Shown one piece after another: positions 8,852-20,731 of a DNA stretch of 64,000 nt; position 1 is the stretch's first letter, and every line of letters starts with the position of its first letter. Location of the stretch: assembly GCF_947179165.1 (NCBI RefSeq), contig NC_077240.1, positions 47,056,501 through 47,120,500 on the forward strand, in the 5' to 3' direction. Below the pieces are notes generated by a model. That model did no database searches. It had not been told where the DNA came from and saw only the letters and a program-made list of their open reading frames with translations. A program made the position numbers and the translations under genes. The stretch is from Solanum dulcamara (Eukaryota > Streptophyta > Magnoliopsida > Solanales > Solanaceae).

Positions 8852-10430
8852 ATATTGGCTTTCCCTGGTTGATAATGCACACTCATATTGTAGTTCTTAA
8901 GGAGTTATAGCCAACTCCTTTTCCTTAGATTGAGGTCCTTTTGGGTGAACACATATTGGAGACCATTATGATCGGCTTACACATCCACATGCACCCCAAA
9001 TCTTTAAAGCAAAAACAAAGGCCGCCAACTCAAGATCATAGGTAGACATTTATGCACCTTCAATTGTCTAGAAGCATAGGCTATGACCTTACCTTTTTGA
9101 ATCAATACAAAACCCAAACACATCTTCAAAGCATCACAATAAACCACAAATCCTTCTAATTTTTCTAGTATAGTTAAATAGGAGCAAATGTAAGTTGATC
9201 TTTCAAAGTTTTAAAACTTTTTTCACACTTATCCGTCCCTATGAATGTCCCCTTCTTTGGTTCAATTTTGTCAAAGTATATGAGATGGAAGAAAACCCTC
9301 CGACGAACCTTTTATAGTACACAGCTAGAGCCAAGAAGCTCCTAATATTCGAAGGAGACAATGGTATAAGCCAATTCTTGACCTCCTCCTTTTTCTTAGG
9401 ATCAACCTTTATCCCATCACCGGACACTACAAGATAAAGAAATGCCACATCCTTCAACCAAAATTCGCACTTGCTAAATTTTGGAAACACTTTCCTATCC
9501 CTCAGCGTTTGAAGCACAACCTTTAAGTGATTCTTATGTGACCTCATCCCGAGAGTAAATAAAAATTTCATTAATGCAGACCACAAAAAAGTATCAAGAT
9601 AGGGTTTGAACACCTGATTCATGAGGTCCATAAACACTATCAGCGCATTCGTCAACCCCAAAGTCATCACTATAAAATCCCTCACCCTTAGTTGGAGATA
9701 GTCGGACTGAAGATTGATCTTGGAAAACTGACTTCCTTTTGAAATTGATCAAATAAGTCATTTATTCAAGGGATCGGGTACTTGTTCTTAATGGTGACTT
9801 TGTTCAATTGATGATAGTCTAGGCACATTCAAAGCGACCCATTCTTCTTCCTTATAAATAGCATGGGAGCACCCCATGGTGAAATCATTATCCTTATGAA
9901 CCCCTTTTCTAACAAGTCCTTTAGTTGTTCCCTTAACACCTTTAATTCTGTTGGGGCCATTTGGTAAGGAGGTATAAAGATGGCTTGTTATCGGGGAGGA
10001 GACCGATACCAAAATCAACTTCCCTTTCGGAAGGGATACCAGGAAGGTCATGGACAAAGATATATAGAAACTCATTGGCTTTGGGGACCGACTCAAAAAA
10101 AGGACTTTCAGAAACGACATCTTTAGCCCTCACAATATGATAGAGGAAGCCCTTAGCAATCAACTTCCAGGCCTAAAGACAAGAAATGAACTTACCATTT
10201 ATTACCAAATCATGACCCTCCCATTAAAGAATAGACTCATTTGGGAATTAGAACTTGACTCAACGAGTCCTACAATCTATTGAAGCATAAGATGCATGTA
10301 GCCAATCCATCCCAAGTATAACATTGAAATCTACCATGACAAGCTATATGAGATCACAAAGTACAACTTTATGCAAGATGGACACGGGACAACCCTTATA
10401 GGAAAGCACCCTTGAACTCTTCCTATCCTA
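8852..10430 (-). pseudogene. Broken pol of element F: protease tail, RT, RNase H
   Basis: Minus-strand segments in order: protease-to-RT linker (about 10160-10430, with VNGKFISCL-like and LGMDWLHASYAS-like text), RT start (SEREVDFGIGLLPD, about 9980-10060), RT palm (about 9239-9780) and RNase H (about 8870-9200). In the palm, FMDLMNQVFKPYLDTF is followed by a shift, so the catalytic FIDD box is not read. KCEFWLKDVAFL and the YYKRFVGGFSSIS thumb region are kept. RNase H ends at the T1 insertion. Not functional. Confidence 0.75.
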
Positions 10431-10790
10431 TCAGCTCCATTTTTCATCCCTCTCAACAACCTATTATTTGTACCAAACTCGTGCACACCTTATAGTTTAT
10501 AGGCCACTAACTCAGCCTTCTCATTTGGAGGCACACCCATGATATCCACAATCTGGTACACCTCATCAATGAACTTTATAAAATCCTCATCTATATTATA
10601 ACCATTAAACTCGGGCAGATTTATCCTTTGGAAATCCTGAATCCTAGAAGATGAATTTTGCACTTGAGGAGGAGGAACACATTAATTCCCTTATTTGGCT
10701 ACGACTTGAGCCAACAATATGATAATATTGTGAAACTCCGCCTGGGTTACCCCTTCCTCATGACGTGGGCTATCATAAATTGGAGGAGTT
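10431..10790 (-). pseudogene. Gag remnant of element F
   Basis: The minus strand reads VTQAEFHNIIILLAQVVAK near the LTR, then LPEFNGYNIDEDFIKFIDE and IMGVPPNEKAELVAYKL, the conserved N-terminal half of the Retrotrans_gag region. The capsid C-terminal half, the zinc knuckle and the first part of protease are deleted, and sequence jumps to the protease C-terminal part. Stops are present. Confidence 0.7.
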
Positions 10791-13049
10791 TGTCATGACC
10801 CAAGCATAGGACCTAGACGTGACACGATGAATGAAGTACCTGAAGGTACCTCACTCAAGCTTCTTAGCATTCATTGAGAATTTCATCGGTATTGATAATC
10901 AAAACAAACAGAATCATAAGGGATTTCACATACAAGGAGATTCAAAGTCAACTTAACATCTCACATATGTCAAACCATACCTTGTACTTTAAAGATTTGG
11001 CGGAGGCTAAGACATGTCTGTAGCTCACCCTTAAGATTTAAGTCAAAATACCATTGTTCAAGAGTTCATACATAACATAAGCTAGAAAGATAGGAGTGTT
11101 TTTCTCGAATTATGGGAACTCACTAATAGTAGTAGCCTTCAACGGTCAAACATAGCCATAGGGAGGAGAATGTAGAGCAATGCCGGTTACTACATGATGA
11201 TATCATGTAGGGAAAAATATGTGTTAGTACTTTGAATGTACTAAGTATGTGAGCATTCTATACAATGAGGAAAGTCAAGACATTTATAATCAATATGCAT
11301 AAGTAAATGCATGCATGAAAAAAATATCATATGAAATCTTAAAATATTCATTTTGTGGTAAGATGACCATAACCGACATTTAATACTATGCGATCTATTA
11401 CATGAAATTTAATATAACCTCCTACGTTGGCACGTGAAGACTACTTTTCGGGTAGAACCCCGTCAACTCTAATTATTTTTTAACTTAAAATTTAATGGCT
11501 AATCATGGATCGATTAGCCTAAATATCCTACAAGGGCTCCTATGTTGGCAATAGTTAATGCAACATGAGACTTTACTTAAGGACCCTTTAGGTTGAGTCT
11601 CCATCTACATTCTACATTCGGTACTAGGTCAATCCCATTGAATACATTTAGATATCATAGTAACATAAACATTGTACAACTTTAAACATTAAATCTTCAT
11701 CGGTGGAATAGATCATTAAGACATTTTATTTGATTTAAGTATGTGAGAATTATCCTTTCACATTGAATCCTTTCTTTGGCTAAAAAGTATCTTTCATCAT
11801 CATTCAATGATTTCATAAGACTCCCTTAAACATTAATATTTTCTTCATAAACTTTAAATTGGAGTCATAACTTTCATTTCAACTTTACTTTAACATAAGG
11901 AAACTAGGTGGGATCATTTTATAAAAACTTCAAATGCATTTAAAGAATTCTTGCAAGCATGAGAGTGATGTAAAATGCATCAAATTACACATCTTAAAAC
12001 AACCTACCACATACACTTTAAAACCTTTTTGAAGCCTTCATATAGGCACCTTAACTAATCAATCAATTCATGAAATTAAGAATCAATATATATCAAGATA
12101 GATAAATAAAATTCAAATATATCATAATCTATGCATTTAGAGTCATCATGTAAAAGCCGATAAGTATTCATCACTTAGAATTTGAAATATCAAGTTGTGA
12201 AAAATTTAGGCTCTATGGGTGGAAGAACTCACGGATAAAACCCACATACCTTAGGGAAAAAAATCCATATGAAAGCTTTTAGGAGGAAAGGAGAGTTGAA
12301 GAGGCCTTGAGATGAAACCCTAATCTTTCCTTGAAGTTCTTGGGAGAGTTTGAGAAGAGAGAAATTGTGAGCCTTGAGTCTAAGTGTGAATAATGAGGTC
12401 TTGGAAGGATTTAGGGTCTTTAGATGGAAGAACTTTTCCCTCAAAATGACTCTATTTAGATTTAAAATGCAGGAAAAAACCAAAATGTCCTTTTTAAATC
12501 TGGCTTAAACAACCTTCATGAGGAACCATGGTGCTTCTCACCAGGGCTCATGGTGGGGTCCTTGGTAAAGGACTTGGGGGAAGTTTTTGAAAATATGCAT
12601 GGTAGGTCTCTAAAGTTTTACCACAGAGACCCTTTACGATTTATGAAGGGAACGATAGGACATAAAAGGTAGACGTAGTGTAGGTCCTATAGGAAGCCTG
12701 CAGAGTGACCACCATAGTGACACACCATGGTCCGTGGAGGTTTTCACACTCCGTAGTGGTCATCCATGGCCCTTGCCTTAGGAAGTCTCCCGAGGGTCTT
12801 GGGGAGGGGTTCCCACGGAGGGCTTCAAGATCCATGGTGCTCACCATGGTCCGTGGTCCTCCATCATGGTCCATCCCCTGCAAGTTTGGGTCTTTGAATT
12901 TGTACCACAGTTGCTCACCATGATCCGTGATGCTTACCACAGAATGTAATGGCTTTCGTGGTCAGCTCCTAGTGCTAGTTTTCTACACTTTTTGAGAATT
13001 CATCCTCTGTTCCTTGGTTTAGGACCTTTCATATTTGCAGGGTCTTACA
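10791..13049 (-). repeat. 5' LTR of element F (beta backbone, CCATGG cassette)
   Basis: Starts (plus view) TGTCATGACCC and ends GGGTCTTACA, so the LTR is TG...CA on the minus strand, 2259 bases. It shows the two-hairpin module (11190-11210 and 11224-11244), a donor-like CTAAG/GTATGTGGG near 12241-12252 and a U3 cassette of CATGGTCCGTGG-type words (about 12640-12950). Short open frames in the cassette are by-products of this repeat. Confidence 0.85.
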
Positions 13050-13795
13050 TATATGGAGTGTACCATGTCAAGTAAACTCTCTCTTCCACGATGTGGGAGT
13101 TACATCAGAATTTCATGTAATAGCATGCATGGTTTTATTGTCAATTATCATTTTCTCCCACATATGTATGGTCTTTATGATGTTTTAAATGACTAATCTT
13201 ATCCTTTACTTTTATATGATACTCTTATGGTTTATTGTGTGTTGATCCTTCTTATACCTACTTATGATTATACTACTTCTTTATCATGCTATTTAAAATG
13301 GTCATATGCACAACATGGTTTTATTATGCATAGCCTATATATTAGTATATTAAAATATACTAACGAATACTTCATTTCCTACATTATATCACAATATAGG
13401 GATGGATACTCCATCTTATTCTTGTGACTAGTCGGTGATCCATTTGAAGATTTTATGGTGAGTCTTCATGCTTCGATGGCAAATCGAGTCATTCTTTCCT
13501 CTTATTGTCCTTTCTAGACTATGATGATGTTATGCTACTATTTCATGTTGTGTCCTTAATTTCTTTTAGGGTGAGCTAGGAACATGTCTTAGTCCCCGCC
13601 TATGTAGTCATGTAGAGGTATGTTGGACATATGTGTATGGAGTGTATTTGTTTTGATTCTCTCAAGTTATGGTATGTCTTCTTGGACTTTTATGAGTTTA
13701 TGCTTATTTGTTACCTTATGTATGCTTATGTTATACTAAGAGGCTTGGTTGGGGTTTCTTCGGGAATCCTTATTGTTGTGTCACATCTAGGCCCT
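13050..13795 (+). repeat. 3' part of a plus-strand beta-backbone LTR
   Basis: Matches the last third of the LTR ending at 39974: the ATGTAATAGCATGCATGG block, hairpin 1 (13342-13363, TTAGTATATT / AATATACTAA), hairpin 2 (13378-13400) and the CACATCTAGGCCCTAG end, which is cut just before the usual GGGTCATGACA. It joins an integrase fragment of the same orientation at about 13796. Confidence 0.7.
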
Positions 13796-14510
13796 AGTTT
13801 GGATATTGACATTAAGTCTGTTCATGAGCCTAATGATTTTTATACTTAAAATATCTCGTCTATGAAGCGTGTGATATGTTTTGGTAAGAAAGGAAAGCTT
13901 AGTCCCTGTTATGTAAGCCCATATAAGATTTTGAGGCATTTTTGTAAGGTAGCTTTTGAGTTGGATTTGCCTTCAAAATTGGCATCGGTGCATCAGGTAC
14001 TTCTTGTTTCTTTGTTCAAGTAGTCTATTGGTGATTCTACATCGATTGTACCATTGGAAAGCATTGGTGTGAAAGATAGTCAATCTTATGAAGAATTTTC
14101 AGTTGATATTCTTGATCGTCAAGTCTAAAAGTTAAGAAATAAAGAAGTTGCTTCCATTAAAGTTCTTTGGATAAATCTATTAGTTGAGGGTCCTAATTGG
14201 GAGCCCGATTATGATATGATATTCTGTTAGCATCATATCTTTCTCTCCACTTCAGTTTTATTTTGAGGTATTAGTTCCTTATGTTTATTCTTTATAATTC
14301 ATGCATCTTAGTTATTCTCAAGTTTCCATATGCAGGCATGCTCATGAAATCGATTTTTCAAGTCATATTTTAGCCTGGAGTTGATTTCTCCTTGGTTTCA
14401 TGTATTTTGATGTATTTTGCATCCATGCTGGGTTTTTAGATCTATTTTCCTACTCTATTCTTGATAGTTTGAGTCCTATGTGAGGATGAATGTTCTCAAG
14501 AGGGAGATAT
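13796..14510 (+). pseudogene. Integrase C-terminus and 3' tail of plus-strand element H
   Basis: Frames read GKKGKLSPCYVSPYKILRH, then VAFELDLPSKLASVHQVLLV and a chromodomain-like tail SQSYEEFSVDILDRQV with KLRNKEVASIKVLWIN (about 13880-14230), interrupted by stops. A ~280-base untranslated tail leads to a polypurine tract (CAAGAGGGAGATAT, about 14497-14510) with GAGGATGAATG just before it, matching the tails of the other elements. Everything upstream of the integrase C-terminal part is missing. Confidence 0.75.
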
Positions 14511-15793
14511 TATAACAACTCAGAAGTCGAAAAGTAATTTCAGAAACAAAAGTTACAACAGGTGCAAACACTTACGAGCTGAACTATGGTATGTATAAGC
14601 TTCTATAACTCGTAGAGGTGGTAGCCCTGGCACATGGGGAAAATTGGAATTTCGAGATTCATTGCATGAGGCCTACCTATGGATAGTACAAGGTCTTATG
14701 GTTTATAGAAGGCCCTCGTATAAGGGGTCCTGAAGTTGGTGAATTTTCAAGTTCTTAGAAGTTAACCTATAGACAATAGGATGGTCCATAGATGGACCTA
14801 CGAGCCATAGGTCAGGTTGTCGGTAGATACACCAATAAACTGTAAGTGAGGTCGTATATGGAGTATAAGAATGTTGGATTTGAGGTTGTGCAGGACGAAC
14901 GAGGTCTATAGATCGTAGGTGATTACGAACCGGAAGGTTGGGTCGTAGGGTGAATTCCAATATCTTGTATGTTTTTCATGATTTCCACGAGCCCTTTTAA
15001 TGACCCGTAAAGTGACCTACGGTCCATAGGTAGAGTCACTTTGGTAGATTTTACTCGAGTGATTTTGGAAGTTTCCTATTCTTTTAACACCTAAGCTATA
15101 TTTTTTGGACTATTCCCTACGACCTATAACTACCCAAACCCTTCAAATTTCTACCCTTTCCCTCTCATTCACCTAAAATTCTCTAAGGCTATCCGGGATT
15201 TCTCTCCTAAGGTTTTATTCTCCACCAAGCTAGGGTTTCAAGCACTCAAGTCGCTTTTTTCAATTTCATAGCTAAGGATCATCAAGGTATGTGGGAATTT
15301 CATCTATGGATTCCTTTTCATCCATGAAGTCCCAAAGTATTTTCAATTTGTCTTTATTATTTCTTTCTAAATCCTAGGTTTTTTGATGATATTTTTGTCA
15401 TTACCCAACCCCATAGGCCGCGATGGGTGCCCGAACTGGATACTCGCATATACCCCTGCTAGTATAAGTGAACCTGTCCCCTGTTTATGTTATAATGTAT
15501 CGATAGGCACGATAACATATGAGCCGACTAGGCCATCATAAAATATAGGAACAACCATGCACACATACATATACAACCCACATACATGTCCACGGACCTT
15601 TAAGAGTAAGAAAAGTAACATAAGGCGGGACAAGGCCTCGCCGTACCCCTCAATAACCAAAACAAATGTACGAATCAAGAGACCAGTACCACAACTAGGA
15701 TCCGGTACAATGAAGCTTCTCCCAAACTTGCTGATAGGAGTCCTAAGCTGGTGGGTCTCCAAAATGTATTTGTACCTGCATACATGAACGCAG

Positions 15794-15831
15794 CCCCCAA
15801 GAAAGGGGGGTCAGTACGACATGTGTACTGA
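15794..15831 (-). other. Two-hairpin module in solo alpha LTR
   Basis: CCCCC ... GGGGGG (15794-15810) next to TCAGTAC-loop-GTACTGA (15811-15831). Compared with TTAGTAC/GTACTAA in other LTRs, both arms have changed together (T-A pair to C-G). Confidence 0.7.
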
Positions 15832-15959
15832 GTATGTAAGCATAAATTACCCCAAGAGAGTACAGTTGATACAGGGATGCAGGGAACAAATATAACAATT
15901 TATAAATCACTGTACCTGTATCTTATAAAATGAAGTCATGTATCTCAGTGTCATATTCC

Positions 15960-16235
15960 GTACTCGGCCCGCTGTGGGACTCAGTAATTAAACATACTAT
16001 CAGAATAATCATACCATCATATATCATACCCGGCCATTTCTAGGACTCGGACGAACCCGGCCCTTTATGGGACTCAGTGAATAATCATGTCATCATATAT
16101 CATACCCGGCCCTTTATGGGACTCAGTCATACCCGGACCTTTATGGGACTCGGTCATACCCGGCCCTTTATGGGACTCGGTGAATATTTATATCATCTTA
16201 TATTGTACCCAGCCCTTTATGGGACTCGGTGGAAG
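15960..16235. repeat. Minisatellite with CCCGGCCCTTTATGGGACTC units
   Basis: Six or more copies of a ~23-base core (CCCGGCC-TTTATGGG-ACTCRGT) separated by 0-30 variable bases, often ATCATATATCATA. The core contains GGCCCTTTATGGG, which is partly self-complementary. Other alpha LTRs have different units at the corresponding place. Confidence 0.8.
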
Positions 16236-17902
16236 ATATATTAACCATATGCATGAGTAGAGTAGTGAGTAACCATATGCAATTTAAATCATTATCAGAG
16301 ACTCGACCATGTAAGAATATTAAGCTATCGTCTGAGGACCAGAGTAGTGGTGTAGCCATCTCGAGTGCCCTCTAAATGCCATTAGGGCCTATATTACTTA
16401 GAATATCGGGGACCCTAGAGATGCACTAAAGCAATACTGACAGTTCATAGAGCCAGGGATACTCATCGTCATAGTCCTTAGGACTAGGAGCTTATGCATC
16501 CAGTACTTCTCAGCAAATAGAGTTCAAGGAAAGTAGTTCAATTTACTACAAGAGTTAGACATTCAAAAGTGAATAAGAGATACAAAGTACACTTAGGACT
16601 TAAGAGTGGAGTTACCCCAGAGCTTGTATCACCTTTTACTTATATCTAGAACATGCCAAAGAAAGAGGAAGAATAAGCTTTACATACTCTCTACTTTCCC
16701 TCATGGAATCATCATATGCATATATCGTACCCAACCCATCATGGGCTCAGTATCATAACTTTGTGATGCATTACCATATCACCATATAACGTACCCGATC
16801 CATGGTGGGGCTCAGTGAATAATTATAGCATAATAGCATCATACTTATGTCGACAACATACCAAGAGGAAAGAAGGATAGCTCTATTTACTCATGCCAAA
16901 GACATGCCAAGAGAAAGGAGATAGCTTTACATACTTATGCCAAAAACATGCCAAGAGAAGAAAAGGGCCTCACATACCTCTTTAGGGATTAATCGTAACC
17001 CAGCTTGCCTCGTTATCTCCTTAACCTATTTAACATGAAAGTAATACTAAGATTAATAACCTTTCATTTTCCCATTTCCAAATCTACACCCAAGTATTTA
17101 TAGGAACCATTCCCTTATCCCTTTCCCTCGACTAGTTTATTACTAGTTCCGAAGTTACCAAAAATCGGGCAGCATCTCCCCTATAACTTCAACATTCTCG
17201 AGATTTCAACTTGGCCCCAATATCAACAACCATATGACCAACAACAACCAGCAGCATATTTACAAGTAAATCACTTCAACCTTACATAATACAAGCTCCA
17301 AACTACGATACAAAAATAGAGTATTTAATCTTTATTTTGCAAAATATTTAACCATACCAAATGGAGGGTCGTGTGGCTGCAAGAAGAAGTACCCACACCC
17401 TTTTTAAAATACTTTAAGTCCCTACAACACACAACCAAACCAGTTGCATCCGAAGCACCACAACGATAACCCACTACTCGACTTCAATTTAGCTATAACC
17501 ACTTCAATTTAGTTGGTTTCTAACATCAATTTCCAAACTTATTTAAGAAATGTATTACACCTCATAAAAAAATCATAAAATCCAATTCAAAAGAGAAAAC
17601 CTTACCTTGCCCGAAACTTGCCAAACTCGCCAAAACTTGCCTCAGAAGTTCCTTTAGTGCGACTAAAACTTTGTGGTTGTTTGATAATATTTTGGTGCTG
17701 CTCCAAACCATAAATTTATATTACTAACACCTTCATACCATCATGGTATACCCAATATAATTAATTTACAGAGAAATATTGGAGAACTTACCCTTTTTTT
17801 GGCTCCAAAACTGTGTCTCTCTTTCTCTTTCTCTTCTCCTATTTTCTAGAATTTTCTTGATGAGGATGAAGTTAAAGGATAAGTATGAGCCTAAAAAGTC
17901 AT

Positions 17903-18118
17903 TATATATATATATATATATATAGGCCATCTTAGGGGTGACATGTGTCAAGCCCCAAGTGGTGACACGTGTCAAGCCCTTATAGGGCCACCACACCACC
18001 TCCTCCACTTAGGGGCTACCACGTGGCATATGGGTCCCACCACCCTTGCTCCAGCTGCAGCCATATGGCACTCTCTCATGCTTCCACATGTCACTCTCTC
18101 ATGGGCTTCCACGTGTCA
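17903..18118 (-). promoter_or_regulatory. Alpha LTR promoter: TA-rich TATA region and G-boxes
   Basis: An (AT)n run at 17903-17924 takes the TATA position. Upstream on the minus strand are motifs at 17940-17949 (GACATGTGTC), 17964-17973 (GACACGTGTC), 18019-18028 (CCACGTGGCA) and 18109-18118 (CCACGTGTCA). Confidence 0.65.
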
Positions 18119-19512
18119 CTTTCTTTTCCATCTCGTGGGTTCATAATCTCATCTTGCTTTACAAACCTATGTAATCCTTGCTACGTAACCTTGGTATGTG
18201 CTCAAGTAGCTTAAGTATGTAAGATTTTTAAATTGGTAGCTTACGTAATTACGTCGAGTCCTACGACTCATTACTTGGTCTCCAACTCTTTCTGGATTCT
18301 TACGACCCTATTTCCAATCTTCTCTATTATAGGGTATCTCATTCTCCTTTTCTTAGAGTTGTTTAGTAGCGTTATAGATTATCCGGCTCACATGGTAACT
18401 TTTAAGATATTAAGAGTTCTTAATAAGTCTTAATAAGCTTTAAGAAGCTTTAAGAAACTTTAGGAATCCATAAAAAACTGAAGAGGTTTACGATCCTTAC
18501 AAGAAACTTAAGAGCCTTTCAAGAGACTTAAGAACGCGTTCCAAGGTACAAAAGTACGGGGTGTAACATTTTCATTAGGTTCAATTAATTTTGTTTTTAT
18601 TCTTCCTTAATGATCTTATTATGAATAATATGATCTTAATTACATGTTTTTGATGAATTTCTCATGCAAGCATGCATTTTTCTTTTTTTATGATTATGAA
18701 CTATGTTTGAGAATTATGCATGCATCATGAGTTTACGAACTATGATTTTAAGAATGCTTTTAGATAAAGTATAAATGATTTTATGAAAAAAAGGTTTCTT
18801 CAAAAAGGTGAAGTATTCTTATCATGAATAATTTACATGATTTTCTATAAAAAAGTTTATCATGATCTAGATGCTTTTAATTATGCATCTCTTATGGCAT
18901 TGATTGTTTGAAGGTTCATGAAATAATTTAAAGGAGCTAGCCCATCTTATTTAGACACATGACATGTACGACATCCAGATATGCAATCAATGTTTTTGAA
19001 CATTTTTCCTAAAAATAAGTTCCAATTAGAATGGTACCCGAAATACCGTCAATGATTGTGGATTAATTTTTCTTATAAACTAGAATTCACTAGTTGTATG
19101 CAAATCTGGTATGGCACCCCTGTTATATACAGTATTTCAAGATTCTAACCTTTTTTCAAAGCTCATGATATATTATGTATGATATTCCATTGAGAGGTTA
19201 CTTAGCACCGAGCAGATATTAGGATGGAGGCTCTCTCATTAGTAGAGGTTGGGTTTCTAGTAGCAATCCCCTTGTTCCATAACTATGTGCCCCCATAAGA
19301 CTTATTCTTAATTGTCTCAAACTAGTAGATCCACGAATAGCTCATGTTAATGATCCTTACCTTGGCAAGTAGGACAATCTATTTTCGATGTCGGAGGGAA
19401 GACACTGAACTCCATATTATAGCTCACATAGTTTATGTCGGTTACAGTATCTCACACTTATGTTATGGTAAGCTCATGATTTTCTTACAAATATTTTATT
19501 GACCATGTTTTA

Positions 19513-20731
19513 TGTAATACCCCGTAAGTCAAAAAGACTTAACGAAGGAAAATTTTCAAAAATGGACTGAAAGTCGAGTTCTATGACTCAGTCTACGGGT
19601 CATAGGACTGACTCGTAGGACCAATGGTGAGGCCGGACATTTTGACTAAGGAAAGAAGGGATTTTATGAGTCAAGTTATGACTCGTAGAAGTTTAGACGA
19701 GACATAGAAATGACTTATCAAGAAACTTTAGAGACTTCAACTTGTAGGTTTTCAAAACCTTGCAGGACGACCCGAGTCTACGACTCATCATCAAGACTAT
19801 GACTTGTAGAAATAAGTCGTAGAGAAACTTCTAAGGGTCAGTCCTCAAGGTCTTTCTCAGACCCTGCAGGACGAGCCCATACTAAGACTCATAGAAACGA
19901 TTCATAGAAGTTGTCCTGAGGGTCAGTCCTCAGGGTATTCCCAAAACCCTATAAGACGAGTTGTATGACTCATTGACTCTTCTACGAGTCGTAAGAATGA
20001 CTCATAGGGTCAGTTTCCACCTAGATTTTTAAAGGATATTTAAGTCTTTTCCCAAGTTTTCTCATCAAAGTGTGGCTGTTTTGGGAATAAAACTACCCTA
20101 CCTGAAGACCCTAAACCATCCCAAACCCCCTATTCTAACACTTAGACTCAAAAATACAAATATCTCTCCTATCAAGTTCTCCCAAGGGTTTCAAGCCAAG
20201 TCTAGGGTTTCCTTCAAGGTTCTTCAAATCTCCAACCTCACAGCTACATTAGGGCCTTATTCTCCAAGGTATGTGGGTCTCATTCAAGGGTTCTTCCACC
20301 CATGGATCCCAAGTATTTTTCCTATACTAAATTGTTTAATTTTAAATTATGAATTTTGTGGGTTTTCATGTTATGCTTTCAAATGTTTAAATTATTGAAT
20401 ATTTGGAGTTTATTTATCTATCCTAGTATTTATTGACTCTTATTTGCATAAAATTGATGATTTTATTTAAGGTCCTTATAAGAAGGTATAAAAGACTTTT
20501 GAGGTGAATTGGTGGGCAGTTTCCAAGCATATTTTAATTGATGCATTCAATTTCTCTCAGGCACATTATCATTGAATTTAATGATTTGAAGTTAAATTGG
20601 CTGAATCCACCATGTATTGCAATGACTTTTAAAGAATTATTAAGTTATCGAAAGGGATTTCTAACCTAATCTTTACGAAGGTTTATTTCTATGAATGTGA
20701 AAGTCTTTAAATAATGATTGAATAATGATGA
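19513..20731 (+). repeat. 5' part of a plus-strand LTR with ACGACTC cassette
   Basis: Begins TGTAATACCCCGTAAGTC, directly after TTTTA of the H LTR. The U3 cassette (about 19560-20005) is dense in CTACGACTCAT, TACGAGTCGTA and CTATGACTCAG words. AAG/GTATGTGGG near 20270 is the donor-like site. The LTR is cut at 20731 by the start of another LTR. One open frame (20072-20398) lies within the leader part and has no recognisable domain. Confidence 0.7.

Larger units (their letters stand above)
8852..13049 (-). mobile_element. Ty3/gypsy element F, partial
   Basis: On the minus strand: 5' LTR (13049 to 10791), a shortened gag, protease tail, reverse transcriptase and part of RNase H, cut at 8852 by the T1 insertion. 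No primer-binding site separates the LTR from gag, so the leader and gag start have been deleted. The LTR has the CCATGGTCCGTGG-type U3 cassette. Confidence 0.8.
15396..18568 (-). mobile_element. Solo alpha LTR (minus strand)
   Basis: Plus view starts TGTCATTACCC and ends GGGGTGTAACA, 3173 bases, with no internal region on either side, so it is a solo LTR left after LTR-LTR recombination. The left flank is ATTTT and the right flank TTTTC; one base of drift or loss would make a five-base duplication, so the duplication is likely but not clean. The flanking LTR of element H continues across the insertion. It contains a repeat block (15960-16235), the two-hairpin module (15794-15831), a donor-like site (GT at 17791-17790), TATA and G-box motifs. 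Confidence 0.85.
14511..19512 (+). repeat. 3' LTR of element H, interrupted and truncated
   Basis: The LTR begins TATAACAACTCAGAAG (from TGTAACGACTCAG-like) and runs to 15395. It is split by the solo alpha LTR (15396-18568) and resumes 18569-19512, where another LTR starts. The U3 cassette (about 14560-15060) has CTACGGTCCATAGG/CGAGCCATAGG-type words. A donor-like AAG/GTATGTGGG lies near 15285. The 3' end of the LTR is not seen. Confidence 0.7.

Noticed and set aside
12641..12940. Open frames on both strands with Met-Val-Ser / His-Gly repeats
   Set aside because: They arise from the CCATGGTCCGTGG-type U3 cassette, which lacks stops by composition.
13050..14510. One continuous plus-strand element from LTR to integrase to LTR
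   Set aside because: The left LTR lacks its 3' end and there is no primer-binding site, gag or RT between it and the integrase tail, so the two are joined fragments.
15960..16235. CRISPR-like array
   Set aside because: Spacers are unequal and themselves related, units vary, there is no cas gene and the setting is a plant LTR.
17903..17926. Plain AT microsatellite
   Set aside because: It occupies the TATA position shared by all alpha LTRs, so I list it as the promoter's TATA region that has expanded.
20072..20398. 108-codon plus-strand frame
   Set aside because: It lies in the transcribed leader part of an LTR, around the AAG/GTATGTGGG donor-like site, and has no domain.
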